Notes under the pieces: generated by a model
The model's input: only the letters and a program-made list of their open reading frames with translations
Database searches by the model: none
What the model was told of the DNA's origin: nothing
Made by a program: the position numbers and the translations under genes
Assembly: GCF_001279695.1 (NCBI RefSeq)
Contig: NZ_LGDD01000024.1
Coordinates: forward strand, 66,578-130,577
DNA from: Streptomyces sp. WM6378
Lineage (GTDB): Bacteria; Actinomycetota; Actinomycetes; Streptomycetales; Streptomycetaceae
Length of the DNA: 64,000 bases
Direction of reading: 5' to 3'
Part shown: positions 42,467-50,778 of the stretch, one piece after another
Layout: each line of letters starts with the position of its first letter
Numbering within the stretch: the first letter of the stretch is position 1

Positions 42467-43701
42467 GGGGTCTCCTTCTGCCGAGGGGTGTCCTGCTTCC
42501 TTGCCTGGTCAGCATACGTGCGCCCAGGCGGCTGCCAGGTGGCGATGTCCGCGAAGGAGCGGAGCGGGAAAGCAGGGCAAAGTACGGAGACCGCGCTGAT
42601 CAGAGTGTTGCGGACCGCGATGCCCACCGGGTTGCGCAGCATGTTGATCCGTGCGGTCCGCTCCGACTTGCGGACGATGCCCATGGTGCGGGGCAGCCGC
42701 TCGGCGCTGTAGTGGGCGAGGCCGGTGGCGAGGTCGCCGTGCGGGTCCGCGTGGTGGGCCAGGACGATGGCGTCCTCGATGGCCTGGTTGCCGCCCTGGC
42801 CGAGCGTGGGCGCCATCGCGTGTGCGGCGTCGCCGATGAGGGCGACCCGGCCGCGGTGGTGGGCGGGCAGGGCCTCGGCCATCCAGTGGACGTCGTTGCG
42901 CAGCACCGGACCTCCCTCGGCCGCTTCGAGGACGGCCGGGATCGGGTCGTGCCAGGCGCCGAACAGCCGTCGCAGCTCGGCCAGTTCACCATCGGGGGCG
43001 CGCCCGCCGCGCGGTGTCCTGGCCGCCGCGTACGCGTAGAGGCGGCCGTCCTTGAGGGGCTGGGTGCCCCAGATGCGGCCGGGCCCCCAGGTCTCGTGCG
43101 GCGCGAAGGGCCGGCCGGGGTCGGGCACCACGACGCGCCAGGTGGTGAATCCGGCGTACGCGAGGTCGGGGTGGGCGGGGAACAGGGCCTTGCGCAGCAC
43201 GGAGTTGATGCCGTCGGCGCCGACGACCAGGTCCGCCTCGATGTCCCCCGTGGTGGTGCGCACCACGGCGGGGCGGTCGACTGCTCCGCGGTCGGCCAGT
43301 TCCGCCAACTCTCCGGTGCGCAGGGCTCCTTCGGGCAGCGCCGCCGCGAGGGTGTCGATCAGGGTCGCCCGGTGCAGCAGCACCATCGGGCCGCCGAAGG
43401 CCTCGGCCGCGGCCTGCGGATCGGTGCGGGAGAGCCAGCGGCCGCTCGGTGTGCGCAGGCCGCCCTCCCCCTGCCAGGCGGCGAGTGCCCTGACGGCGTC
43501 ACCGAGGCCGGCGACATCGAGTGCCCGCTGGGCGTTGGGGGCGAGCCCGATGCCCGCGCCGACCGGCTTCAGCTCAGCGGCCCGCTCCAGAACGGTGACC
43601 CGCCAGCCCCGCCGGATCAGAGCCAGGGCGGCGGTGAGCCCGCCGATTCCGCCGCCGACGACCACCGCGCGGGATGCCCCGTTTCCGCTGCACACGTCCA
43701 T
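42463..43701 (-). CDS. FAD-dependent aromatic hydroxylase-like monooxygenase
   Basis: A 412-residue class A flavoprotein monooxygenase. The ADP-binding motif is VVVGGGIGGLTAALALIRRGWRVTVLERA (residues about 12-40), the second FAD motif DADLVVGADGINS-like appears as ADLVVGADGINSVLRKALFP, and the GD motif is ALIGDAAHAMAPTLGQGGNQAIEDA. These enzymes use NAD(P)H and O2 to hydroxylate aromatic or polycyclic substrates. The start is ATG at 43701. It is divergent from a tetR gene and its promoter region holds two matching 14-bp operator-like boxes, so it is probably substrate-induced. It is translationally coupled to the Gfo/Idh gene, suggesting a two-step conversion or detoxification. Confidence 0.92.
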   Translation of the reverse strand: MDVCSGNGASRAVVVGGGIGGLTAALALIRRGWRVTVLERAAELKPVGAGIGLAPNAQRALDVAGLGDAVRALAAWQGEGGLRTPSGRWLSRTDPQAAAEAFGGPMVLLHRATLIDTLAAALPEGALRTGELAELADRGAVDRPAVVRTTTGDIEADLVVGADGINSVLRKALFPAHPDLAYAGFTTWRVVVPDPGRPFAPHETWGPGRIWGTQPLKDGRLYAYAAARTPRGGRAPDGELAELRRLFGAWHDPIPAVLEAAEGGPVLRNDVHWMAEALPAHHRGRVALIGDAAHAMAPTLGQGGNQAIEDAIVLAHHADPHGDLATGLAHYSAERLPRTMGIVRKSERTARINMLRNPVGIAVRNTLISAVSVLCPAFPLRSFADIATWQPPGRTYADQARKQDTPRQKETP

Positions 43702-43715
43702 GACGCCCCCTGTCG

Positions 43716-43757
43716 ACTACGCCTGTAGTGAGAAGCCAACGGTACTACAGCTGTAGT
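43716..43757. promoter_or_regulatory. Two TetR operator boxes between monooxygenase and tetR
   Basis: ACTACGCCTGTAGT (43716-43729) and ACTACAGCTGTAGT (43744-43757) are two 14-bp dyads that differ only in the two central bases; the second is a perfect palindrome. Their centres are 28 bp apart. The first lies 15 bp before the monooxygenase ATG, the second covers the tetR upstream promoter region, just before its -10-like TAGATT (43766-43771, 6 nt from the tetR ATG). The consensus is ACTACNNCTGTAGT. Confidence 0.75.
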
Positions 43758-43777
43758 GCGCGGGATAGATTGGCCCC

Positions 43778-44380
43778 ATGGCCGCACGCACCCCGGGCAC
43801 CTCGCGTGCCGATCTCATCGCCGACACCGCGCTCGCCCTGCTCACCGAGCGGGGCATGCGCGGCCTCACCCACCGGGCCGTCGACGAGCTGGCGGGGCTG
43901 CCGCAGGGCTCGACCTCCAACCAGGCGCGGACCCGCCAGGCGCTGCTCGAAGCGGCGGTCCGGCGGCAGGCCGAACGCGAGGCCAAGGTGCTCGTCCCGG
44001 CCGAGATGCCGGCACCCGGGAGCGGCCCCGACGAGCTGGCCGGCGCGCTGGCCCTGGCTCTGCACCGCCACCTCACCGGCCACCGCGAACTGCTCGTGTC
44101 CCGCTACGAGTTGGCCCTGGAGGCGACCCGGCGCCCGGAGCTCCGCGCGTACTACGACGCGGCCGGACGACAGTTCAGGGCGCCGCTCGTGGCTCTGATG
44201 AAGGCCGCGGGATCGAGCGCGCCCGAACGCCACGCGCTTTCCCTGATCTCGTTCAGCGAGGGCCTGATGTTCTCCTGCGTGGCGGGTTCCTACCACGCCG
44301 AGGTGCCGTCCGAGCCGGAGGTCCGGCGCGGCTTCACCGAGCTCCTTCGCGGCATGCTGGCCGGGCCGCCGCTCCGATAA
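43778..44380 (+). CDS. TetR family transcriptional regulator
   Basis: A 200-residue TetR-type repressor. The helix-turn-helix is in residues 8-55 (SRADLIADTALALLTERGMRGLTHRAVDELAGLPQGSTSNQARTRQALLEAAV). The rest is the ligand-binding dimer domain. It is divergent from the flavin monooxygenase and flanked by two near-identical 14-bp palindromes, so it should repress both genes until a hydrophobic or aromatic ligand binds. TAGATT lies 6 nt before the ATG with no ribosome site, pointing to a leaderless message. Confidence 0.94.
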   Translation: MAARTPGTSRADLIADTALALLTERGMRGLTHRAVDELAGLPQGSTSNQARTRQALLEAAVRRQAEREAKVLVPAEMPAPGSGPDELAGALALALHRHLTGHRELLVSRYELALEATRRPELRAYYDAAGRQFRAPLVALMKAAGSSAPERHALSLISFSEGLMFSCVAGSYHAEVPSEPEVRRGFTELLRGMLAGPPLR

Positions 44381-44419
44381 CCGTTGGCTCCGGTCGAGGC
44401 CGTCGGAGAGGATGACGCC

Positions 44420-44956
44420 ATGACGACCTCCGAAGTACCGCCGGCCGAGACGACCGAGCGCGACGAGCCCGCACTGGACGCGGCCGAGCGGGCCATGCTC
44501 GACGGCTGGCTGGAGTACCACCGCCGGACGCTGGTCTGGAAGTGTTCCGGGCTCACCGACGAGCAGCTCAAGCAGGCCGCCGTGCCGAGCTCGACGCTCA
44601 CCCTGCTCGGCCTGCTGCGGCACCTGACCGAGGTCGAACGCTGGTGGTTCACCACGGTGTTCGGCGGCGAGCCCGACGCCTGGGTGTACGGAACCGAGGA
44701 GGACCCGGACGGCGACTTCCACTTCGGCCCCGACGACACCTACGCGGACGCCCTTGCCACCTGGCAGCGCGAGGTCGCGACCGCCCGCTCGCACGCGGCC
44801 AAGCACGACCTGGACGACCTCAGCGTCGGCACCGCCCGCGGCGGGCAGCACTTCGGCCTCCGCTGGATCTACACCCACATGATCGAGGAGTACGCCCGCC
44901 ACAACGGCCACGCCGACCTGATCCGCGAGGCGCTCGACGGCTCGACGGGCGACTGA
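44420..44956 (+). CDS. DinB/DUF664 family protein
   Basis: A 178-residue four-helix-bundle protein of the DinB superfamily, DUF664 branch. The ATG at 44420 follows GAGAGGA. Metal-ligand His positions are visible in LLRHLTEVERWWF (first His), and HMIEEYARHNGHADLIREAL (His pair at the C-terminal helix), matching the three-His site of DinB/mycothiol-dependent proteins. These proteins use thiol cofactors such as mycothiol for conjugation or detoxification; the substrate here is unknown. It is 39 bp after tetR in the same direction. Confidence 0.9.
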   Translation: MTTSEVPPAETTERDEPALDAAERAMLDGWLEYHRRTLVWKCSGLTDEQLKQAAVPSSTLTLLGLLRHLTEVERWWFTTVFGGEPDAWVYGTEEDPDGDFHFGPDDTYADALATWQREVATARSHAAKHDLDDLSVGTARGGQHFGLRWIYTHMIEEYARHNGHADLIREALDGSTGD

Positions 44957-45052
44957 GCCCACGGAAACGCGGAGGCGGCCGGGTCACTCGTGCGGGCCAT
45001 TTATAGGCCCGTACTATCGCCCAACTCCCGCCGTAACCAGCAGAGTTGCCAG

Positions 45053-45508
45053 ATGCACCGAACCAGGAACGCGCTGAAGCTCATGACGGCCGTGGCAGCC
45101 CTGACCGTCTGCGGATGCGTCTCGGGCTGCGTCTCCGTCGACGCCCGGACCGCACCAACCCAGCCGCCCGCCACCCCGCCCGCCCGGCAGCAGGGCGAGG
45201 TCGCTCCGCAGCCGCAGATCGTCCAGGCCCCGGCCCGCGAGGCCCTGGACACGGCCCTGCCCCCGGACGCCCCCTCCCCTTCGCCGCCCCCGCCGCCGAA
45301 GGCCGAGCAGCCGGAAGCGCCCCGTCCTCACCACCACCCCCGGGCCGAGCCGCCCAGGCACCACCCGGCCGCCCCCAGGAAGCAGCACCCCCGACCCGCC
45401 CCCGCGCCGCCCGCCTCGGGCGGCATCTGCGCGCTGGGCCAGGGGTACGGCGGCTGGCAGGCGGACAGCCCGGAGGCCCGCATCTGCCGTGAGGCATACG
45501 GCAATTGA
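45053..45508 (+). CDS. Proline-rich lipoprotein, unknown function
   Basis: A 151-residue predicted lipoprotein. The ATG at 45053 gives a basic start MHRTRNALK, a hydrophobic stretch and the lipobox-like VSGC with Cys at residue 26, so the mature form would be anchored on the outer face of the membrane. A long Pro/Ala/His/Lys-rich linker follows (about residues 35-122), then a short conserved C-terminal motif GGICALGQGYGGWQADSPEARICREAYG with two Cys that may pair. I recognise this tail from other actinobacterial small secreted proteins but no function is known. The linker could span part of the cell wall. Confidence 0.75.
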   Translation: MHRTRNALKLMTAVAALTVCGCVSGCVSVDARTAPTQPPATPPARQQGEVAPQPQIVQAPAREALDTALPPDAPSPSPPPPPKAEQPEAPRPHHHPRAEPPRHHPAAPRKQHPRPAPAPPASGGICALGQGYGGWQADSPEARICREAYGN

Positions 45509-45576
45509 CGATCCGTCACACTTGGCCGGGATTGACGGTGGGCCGCACGGCATCGAGCTGAGGGGCTGAGGGCGGG

Positions 45577-46041
45577 TCACATGGCGTCCACCTGCCGCTC
45601 AAGCCGCCGCAGCGCCTCGCGGATGTCGTTCCCGTACGCGTCGTCGGACAGCGCGTCCAGGGCGGCGTGGGCCCGGCCGAGGTGGAGCCGGGCCTCCTCG
45701 GCGCGGTGCAGTTTCACATAGTCGGCTGCGAGGTTGAGGTGGAGGGAGGGGTAGAAGGCCCGCACCGCGAGCCAGGCGTGGTGCTCGGTGAGGCGCTCCT
45801 GGCTCAGGCCGTCGGCCGCCGCCAACGCCCTGAGATCCCAGGCCAGTTCGTCCCCCGTGTCGTCCTGCGCGTCCGCCATGTAGTGGGCCAGGGTGCAGCG
45901 GTGGAGCGCGTCGCCGTCCTCGCCGATCTCCGTCCACAGCGCTCCGAAGCGGTTGCGGGCCTCCTCGCGGTCCCCGCCGTGCAGCAGCATCATCGCTTGC
46001 CCGATCCGGGTCATCACGATGTCCCCCGGGGCTTCCTGCAT
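45577..46041 (-). CDS. TPR-like cytoplasmic protein, unknown function
   Basis: A 154-residue helical protein starting at the ATG at 46041 (MQEAPGDIVMTRIGQAMMLLHGGDREEARNRFGALW); the frame extends to a TTG at 46122 that would add 27 residues. The pattern of paired helices (HRCTLAHYMADAQDDTGDELAWDLRALAAA, FYPSLHLNLAADYVKLHRAEEARLHLGRAHAALDAL) resembles tetratricopeptide repeats. Related proteins are common in Streptomyces without known function. No operon partner is evident: it is convergent with the lipoprotein gene and 171 bp downstream of ung in reverse order. Confidence 0.7.
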   Translation of the reverse strand: MQEAPGDIVMTRIGQAMMLLHGGDREEARNRFGALWTEIGEDGDALHRCTLAHYMADAQDDTGDELAWDLRALAAADGLSQERLTEHHAWLAVRAFYPSLHLNLAADYVKLHRAEEARLHLGRAHAALDALSDDAYGNDIREALRRLERQVDAM

Positions 46042-46212
46042 GTCCGTCACCGCTGTCTCCACCAGTCGTCCAGTCGTCACGAAAAGCCGAACGGCTTCGA
46101 CGCTATCCGCCGCCACTGACAATCGGCCTCAGGCTCGGGCGGGGTCCCGGGGCTGTCAGCCGGACGCCGTCACAACGCCCTGCCGACGATCACGCCCCTC
46201 GGCCGGTCCGCC

Positions 46213-46896
46213 TCAGCCCAGGTTCGGCACGCGCCAGTCGATCGGGGCGTGGCCCTGCGCCGCGACCGCCTCGTTGATCTGCGTGAACGGGTGCGAGCCG
46301 AAGAACTTCTTGGCCGAGAGCGGCGAGGGGTGCGCGCCCTTGACCACCACGTGGCGCTCCTCGTCGATCAGCGGGAGCTTCTTCTGCGCGTAGTTGCCCC
46401 ACAGCACGAAGACCGCCGGGTCGGGCCGCGAGGCGACCGCGCGGATCACCGCGTCGGTGAACTTCTCCCAGCCCTTGCCCTTGTGCGAGTTGGCCTCGCC
46501 GGAGCGCACGGTGAGCACCGCGTTGAGCAGCAGGACGCCCTGCTCGGCCCACGGCATCAGATAGCCGTTGTCCGGGATGTCCAGGCCGAGCTCGTCGCGC
46601 ATCTCCTTGTAGATGTTGCGCAGCGACGGCGGCGTCTTGACGCCGGGCCGCACCGAGAAGCACAGGCCGTGACCCTGGCCCTCGCCGTGGTACGGGTCCT
46701 GGCCGAGGACCAGGACCTTCACCTTCTCGTACGGCGTCGCGTCCAAGGCCGCGAAGACCTCCTCGCGCGGCGGGAAGACGGGGCCCTTCGCCCGCTCCTC
46801 CTCGACGAACGCGGTGAGCTCCTTGAAGTACGGCTTCTGGAGCTCCTCGCCGAGGACGCCCTGCCAGGACTCGGGCAGCATGGCGATATCGGTCAC
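46213..46896 (-). CDS. ung: Uracil-DNA glycosylase
   Basis: A 227-residue family 1 uracil-DNA glycosylase that removes uracil from DNA to start base excision repair. The catalytic water-activating loop VLGQDPYHGEGQGHGLCFSV (Asp about residue 65), the uracil-binding LLLNAVLTV, and the minor-groove intercalation loop HPSPLSAKKFF are all present. The start is GTG at 46896 with GGAGG 9 nt upstream; a start at the internal ATG six codons later is possible. It lies 94 bp downstream of the peptide-binding lipoprotein gene. Confidence 0.98.
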   Translation of the reverse strand: MTDIAMLPESWQGVLGEELQKPYFKELTAFVEEERAKGPVFPPREEVFAALDATPYEKVKVLVLGQDPYHGEGQGHGLCFSVRPGVKTPPSLRNIYKEMRDELGLDIPDNGYLMPWAEQGVLLLNAVLTVRSGEANSHKGKGWEKFTDAVIRAVASRPDPAVFVLWGNYAQKKLPLIDEERHVVVKGAHPSPLSAKKFFGSHPFTQINEAVAAQGHAPIDWRVPNLG

Positions 46897-46990
46897 GTCA
46901 ACAACCTCCGTGGGACATTCGGTTACCGCACCCTCGGTGCGGAATTCAGAACCTACCGGCCACCACTGACAACGCCGTCCGCGCCCGCCC

Positions 46991-48574
46991 CTACCAGCTG
47001 GTCTTGCGGTGCAGCTCCCACATCTGCATGACGGTCTGCGGGTCCATGGCGCGCTCGCCGCCCGCGATGTCGTCGCTCGCCGCGATGTAGAGCTTGCCCT
47101 GCCACAGGGGCAGCAGCCGTACGTCGTCGACGAGGATGTCCTGGGCGCGCTCGAACTGCTTGCTCACCGCGCCCCGGTCGGAGATCTCGCGGGACTGCGG
47201 GATCAGCTGCGTGGTGATCTCGCGCGGATCGTAGGGCGTGCCGACCGCGTTCTCCTTGCCGACGAACGGCGCGATGAAGTTGTCCGGGTCGGGGAAGTCG
47301 GGGAACCAGCCGCGCCCGAAGACGGGGAAGTCGCCGGCCTGGAAGCCCTCGGTGTACGTCTTCCAGGGCCGGCTGTTGAGCGTGATGTCGAAGAGGCCCG
47401 AGGAGTCGAGCTGCCGCTTGAGCTCCTGGAACTCCGCCGCCATGGAGGAGCCGTAGCGGTCGGTGGTGTACCAGAAGGTGAGCGGGACCGGGCCGGTGAT
47501 GCCGGCCTTGCGCAGGATGTCCTTCGCCTTGGGGACGCTGGGCGAGCCGAAGGCGTCGAAGAAGCTGGTGGTGTGCCCGTTCACGCCGGTCGGGACCATG
47601 GAGTACAGCGGTTCGGCGGTGCCCTTGTAGACCTTGGCGACCAGGGCGTCGCGGTCGACGAGCTGGGCGACCGCGCGGCGTACGGCCGGGTTCGCGGCCT
47701 CGGGGTCCTTGGGGTTGAAGACGAGGAAGCGGATCTCGGTGCCGGTGTTCTCGACGAGTTCGAGCGGCTTGCCCGCGGCCTTCTCGTTGCGTACGTCCTC
47801 GACCTCGTCGGCGGTGATGCCTCGGTAGGTGACGTCGATCTGCTTGTCCTTGAGGGCGTCCACCATGGTCTTGGAATCGCGGAAGTAGCGGATGGTGACG
47901 CCGTCGTTCTTGCGCTGTGCGAAACCCTGGTAGCTGTCGTTCTTCTTCAGGACCGCGCGGTCGCCCGCCTTGTACGAGTCGAGCGTGTACGGGCCCGAGC
48001 CGGTGAGCCCGCCGTCGTCGCGGAGCTTGTCGGCCGGGTACGCCTTGGGGTCCACGATCGACATGGCGGGCGCGCCGAGCACGTAGGGGAAGGTCGCGTC
48101 GGGCTTGTTGAGGTGGAAGGTGACGGTCAGGTCGTTGTCGACGGTGACGTTGTCGAGGCTGGTGAGCAGCCCCTTCGGGCCCGCCTTCACATTGATCTTC
48201 ACGATCCGGTCGATGGAGTACTTGACGGCGTTCGCGTCGAGCTTCGTTCCGTCGGAGAAGGTCATTCCCTTGCGCAATGTGCAGGTGAACGTGCGGCTCG
48301 ACTTGTCCTGGAACTGGCAGGACTGCGCGGCGTCGGGCTGCGGCGCGCTGCTGCCGGTCGGGAAGGCCACCAGAGTCTGGAAGACATTCCGGTACAACTC
48401 CCACGATCCGTCCCAGGACGCGGCCGGGTCGAGCGTGCTCGGTTCGCTTGTCGTCCCCACTGTTATCCCCTGCTGCGCCTGCGAACCGCCCCCCGAGAGC
48501 AGTCCGCAGCCGCCGAGCAGGGATATGGACGCAAGGGCCGCCATGGTGCGCCGGCAGATGGTCCGTTTGAACAC
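46991..48574 (-). CDS. ABC transporter peptide-binding lipoprotein (SBP_bac_5)
   Basis: A 527-residue extracytoplasmic solute-binding protein of the oligopeptide/nickel (family 5) class. GTG at 48574 is preferred because GAGGAG is 7 nt upstream; GTG at 48580 is too close to it. The N-terminus has Arg residues, a hydrophobic stretch and the lipobox LGGC (Cys near residue 22). The family signature GTTSEPSTLDPAASWDGSWELYRNVFQTLVAF follows, and later YSIDRIVKIN, RRAVAQLVDRDALV. No permease or ATPase genes are beside it, so it must work with a transporter encoded elsewhere or serve as a sensor. Confidence 0.93.
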   Translation of the reverse strand: MFKRTICRRTMAALASISLLGGCGLLSGGGSQAQQGITVGTTSEPSTLDPAASWDGSWELYRNVFQTLVAFPTGSSAPQPDAAQSCQFQDKSSRTFTCTLRKGMTFSDGTKLDANAVKYSIDRIVKINVKAGPKGLLTSLDNVTVDNDLTVTFHLNKPDATFPYVLGAPAMSIVDPKAYPADKLRDDGGLTGSGPYTLDSYKAGDRAVLKKNDSYQGFAQRKNDGVTIRYFRDSKTMVDALKDKQIDVTYRGITADEVEDVRNEKAAGKPLELVENTGTEIRFLVFNPKDPEAANPAVRRAVAQLVDRDALVAKVYKGTAEPLYSMVPTGVNGHTTSFFDAFGSPSVPKAKDILRKAGITGPVPLTFWYTTDRYGSSMAAEFQELKRQLDSSGLFDITLNSRPWKTYTEGFQAGDFPVFGRGWFPDFPDPDNFIAPFVGKENAVGTPYDPREITTQLIPQSREISDRGAVSKQFERAQDILVDDVRLLPLWQGKLYIAASDDIAGGERAMDPQTVMQMWELHRKTSW

Positions 48575-48705
48575 GTGCACGCTCCTCGATCGGCCATGGG
48601 TCGGCAGACCATACCGCAGTGCCCCGCTGGGTCGACCGACCGTCTCAGCAGGGCACGTTGGAATATTCAGGAGCAAATCCGCTCAGTTTTCGCGGACCTC
48701 CCGCG

Positions 48706-49467
48706 TCAGTGGACTCCGGCGTTCAGGAACAGCCCGCCGTCGACGACCAGCGTCTGTCCGGTGACCCAGTCCGACTGCTCGGAGGTGAGGAAGGCCGCCG
48801 CGCCGCCGATGTCGGCGGGCACGCCGAGCCGGCCGAGCGGGTAGGCCGCGGCGGCCTCCGCCTCGCGGCCCTCGTAGAGCGCCTGGGCGAACTTGGTCTT
48901 GATCACGGCCGGGGCGATCGCGTTGACCCGGACCACCGGCGCGAACTCGTGCGCCAGCTGGAGCGTCAGGTTGACCATGGCCGCCTTGCTCATGCCGTAC
49001 GCGCCGATGAAGGGCGAGGCGGAGACGCCGGCGATGGAGGCGATGTTGACGATTGCGCCGCCGTTGTCCTTCTGCCAGGCCTTCCAGGTCTGCTGGGCGA
49101 AGCCGAGCGCGGAGATCACGTTCGTCTCGTACACCTTGCGCGCGACGTTCAGGTCGAGCTCGGCGATCGGGCCGAACACCGGGTTCGTGCCGGCGTTGTT
49201 GACCAGGAAGTCGACCCGGCCGAAGGCCTCCATGGTGCGCTCGACGACGGTGGCCTGGTGGACCTCGTCGGCGGCCTTGCCCGCGACGGCGATGACCCGG
49301 TCGGAGCCGAGCCGCTCGACGGCCTCCTTGAGGGCGTCCTCGCCGCGTCCGGTGATGCACACCCGGTCGCCGCGGGCGACGAGCGCCTCGGCGATGCCGT
49401 AGCCGATGCCGCGGCTGGCTCCGGTGACCAGGGCCACCTTGCCCGACAGTTCAGGAAGTTCAGTCAT
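48706..49467 (-). CDS. Short-chain dehydrogenase/reductase
   Basis: A 253-residue SDR. The cofactor loop is ALVTGASRGIGYGIAEAL (TGxxxGIG), then NNAG at about residue 87, catalytic Ser in NIASIAGVSAS and the Y-x-x-x-K pair in YGMSKAAM. The C-terminus has the classical VDGGLFLNAG substrate loop. The start is ATG at 49467. It is 17 bp downstream of another 253-residue SDR; the two are clearly related and probably cotranscribed. Its substrate is a beta-keto or hydroxy compound, perhaps an acyl thioester. Confidence 0.92.
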   Translation of the reverse strand: MTELPELSGKVALVTGASRGIGYGIAEALVARGDRVCITGRGEDALKEAVERLGSDRVIAVAGKAADEVHQATVVERTMEAFGRVDFLVNNAGTNPVFGPIAELDLNVARKVYETNVISALGFAQQTWKAWQKDNGGAIVNIASIAGVSASPFIGAYGMSKAAMVNLTLQLAHEFAPVVRVNAIAPAVIKTKFAQALYEGREAEAAAAYPLGRLGVPADIGGAAAFLTSEQSDWVTGQTLVVDGGLFLNAGVH

Positions 49468-49484
49468 GTCCCTTGCCCCTGGCC

Positions 49485-50246
49485 TTAGTTGAGCGGTCCG
49501 CCGGCCACGTACATGACCTGGCCGGAGACGAAGCCGGCGGCGTCGCCCGAGAAGAAGGCGATCGCGTTGGCGATGTCCTCGGGGAAGCCGACGCGCTGGA
49601 CGGGGATCTGGGTGGCGGCCGCGGCCTGGAACTCCTCGAAGCCCATGCCGACCCGGGCGGCGGTCTGCGCGGTCATCTCGGTGACGATGAAGCCGGGGGC
49701 GACCGCGTTGGCGGTGATGCCGAACTTGCCGAGCTCCTTGGCGAGGGTCTTGGTGAAGCCCTGCAGGCCGGCCTTGACGGCGGCGTAGTTGGCCTGGCCG
49801 CGGTTGCCGAGCGCGGAGGACGAGGAGAGCGAGACGATGCGGCCCCACTTGGCGTCCACCATGTGCTTCTGACAGGCCTTGGCCATCAGGAACGCGCCCT
49901 TGAGGTGCACGTTCATCACGGTGTCCCAGTCCGACTCGCTCATCTTGAAGAGGAGGTTGTCGCGCAGCACGCCCGCGTTGTTGACGAGGATGGTCGGCGC
50001 ACCGAGCTCGGCCGCCACGCGCTCGACGGCCGCCTCCACCTGGGCGCTGTCCGACACGTCGCAGCCGACGGCGATGGCCCGGCCACCCGCCGCGGTGATC
50101 TTGTCGACGGTGTCCTTGCAGGCCGCCTCGTCGAGGTCGAGTACGGCGACGGCCCGGCCCTCGGCCGCAAGCCGGACGGCGGTCGCGGCGCCAATGCCCC
50201 GCGCCGCCCCGGTCACGATGGCGACACGCTGCTCGGTGGTGGACAT
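49485..50246 (-). CDS. fabG: 3-oxoacyl-ACP reductase-like SDR (FabG type)
   Basis: A 253-residue SDR with strong FabG features: VAIVTGAARGIGAATAVRLAAEG, NNAGVLRDNLLFKMSESDWDTVMNVHLKGAF, SLSSSSALGNRGQANYAAVKAGLQGFTKTLAKELG (Ser and Y-x-x-x-K catalytic residues), and NAVAPGFIVTEMT, the FabG signature. It starts at the ATG at 50246, and is the first gene of a two-SDR operon. In fatty acid synthesis FabG reduces 3-oxoacyl-ACP with NADPH; since no fab cluster is near, it is likely a FabG paralogue used with other acyl thioesters. Confidence 0.9.
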   Translation of the reverse strand: MSTTEQRVAIVTGAARGIGAATAVRLAAEGRAVAVLDLDEAACKDTVDKITAAGGRAIAVGCDVSDSAQVEAAVERVAAELGAPTILVNNAGVLRDNLLFKMSESDWDTVMNVHLKGAFLMAKACQKHMVDAKWGRIVSLSSSSALGNRGQANYAAVKAGLQGFTKTLAKELGKFGITANAVAPGFIVTEMTAQTAARVGMGFEEFQAAAATQIPVQRVGFPEDIANAIAFFSGDAAGFVSGQVMYVAGGPLN

Positions 50247-50394
50247 GCTGTTCTCCTCGCCCTGGGATCCGCGGCCCTCAGTCACTGAGCAACCGCTTAG
50301 TAGCTTCAGCAGTCGAGACGCTAGAAGCCCTGGCACCCGGTGTCAACGGCCCACGGATCCCCCGGCGCATGTCACACCCCCCGCCGGGCGGAAA

Positions 50395-50778
50395 TCAGCG
50401 CACCAGGAGGTCGAGCAGCCGCTCGGCCTCGGCCGCCGGATCGGCGGTCAGGCCGGTGTGCACCGGGCCCGGCTGGACGACCGTGGAGCGCGGCGCGATC
50501 AGCCACCGGAAGCGGCGGCCGGCGTCGTCACCCGCCGCCTGTCCGGCTCCCTCGCCGCCGCCGCAGACGCCCTCGACGGCGCGCAGCGCGGCCCGCACGC
50601 CCACGACGTCCGCGGCCGGGTCGAGCGCCTTCAGCTTCGCCTCGTCCAGATGGGTGCGGGCCGCGACGAAGGAGTGGGCGCGGCAATAGACCAGCACGCC
50701 GGCGTTGAAACATTCACCGCGCTCGACGCGTGGCACCACGCGCAGCAGCGCGTACTCGAAGACATCGCGCTTGCTCAA
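50395..50778 (-). CDS. DUF3037 family protein
   Basis: A 127-residue DUF3037 protein, a family usually encoded next to a HipA-like kinase. The start is a TTG at 50778 that overlaps the stop of the kinase gene (TTGA), with MSKRDVFEYALLRVVPRVERGECFNAGVLVYC following; this opening block is the family hallmark. The C-terminus ends in a short helix AEAERLLDLLVR. Function is unknown. Coupled translation with the kinase suggests that the two act together. Confidence 0.88.
   Translation of the reverse strand: MSKRDVFEYALLRVVPRVERGECFNAGVLVYCRAHSFVAARTHLDEAKLKALDPAADVVGVRAALRAVEGVCGGGEGAGQAAGDDAGRRFRWLIAPRSTVVQPGPVHTGLTADPAAEAERLLDLLVR

Noticed and set aside
45513..45538. CCGTCA/TGACGG inverted repeat after the lipoprotein gene as a terminator
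   Set aside because: Only 6 bp with a 14-nt loop and no U-run; too weak to list.
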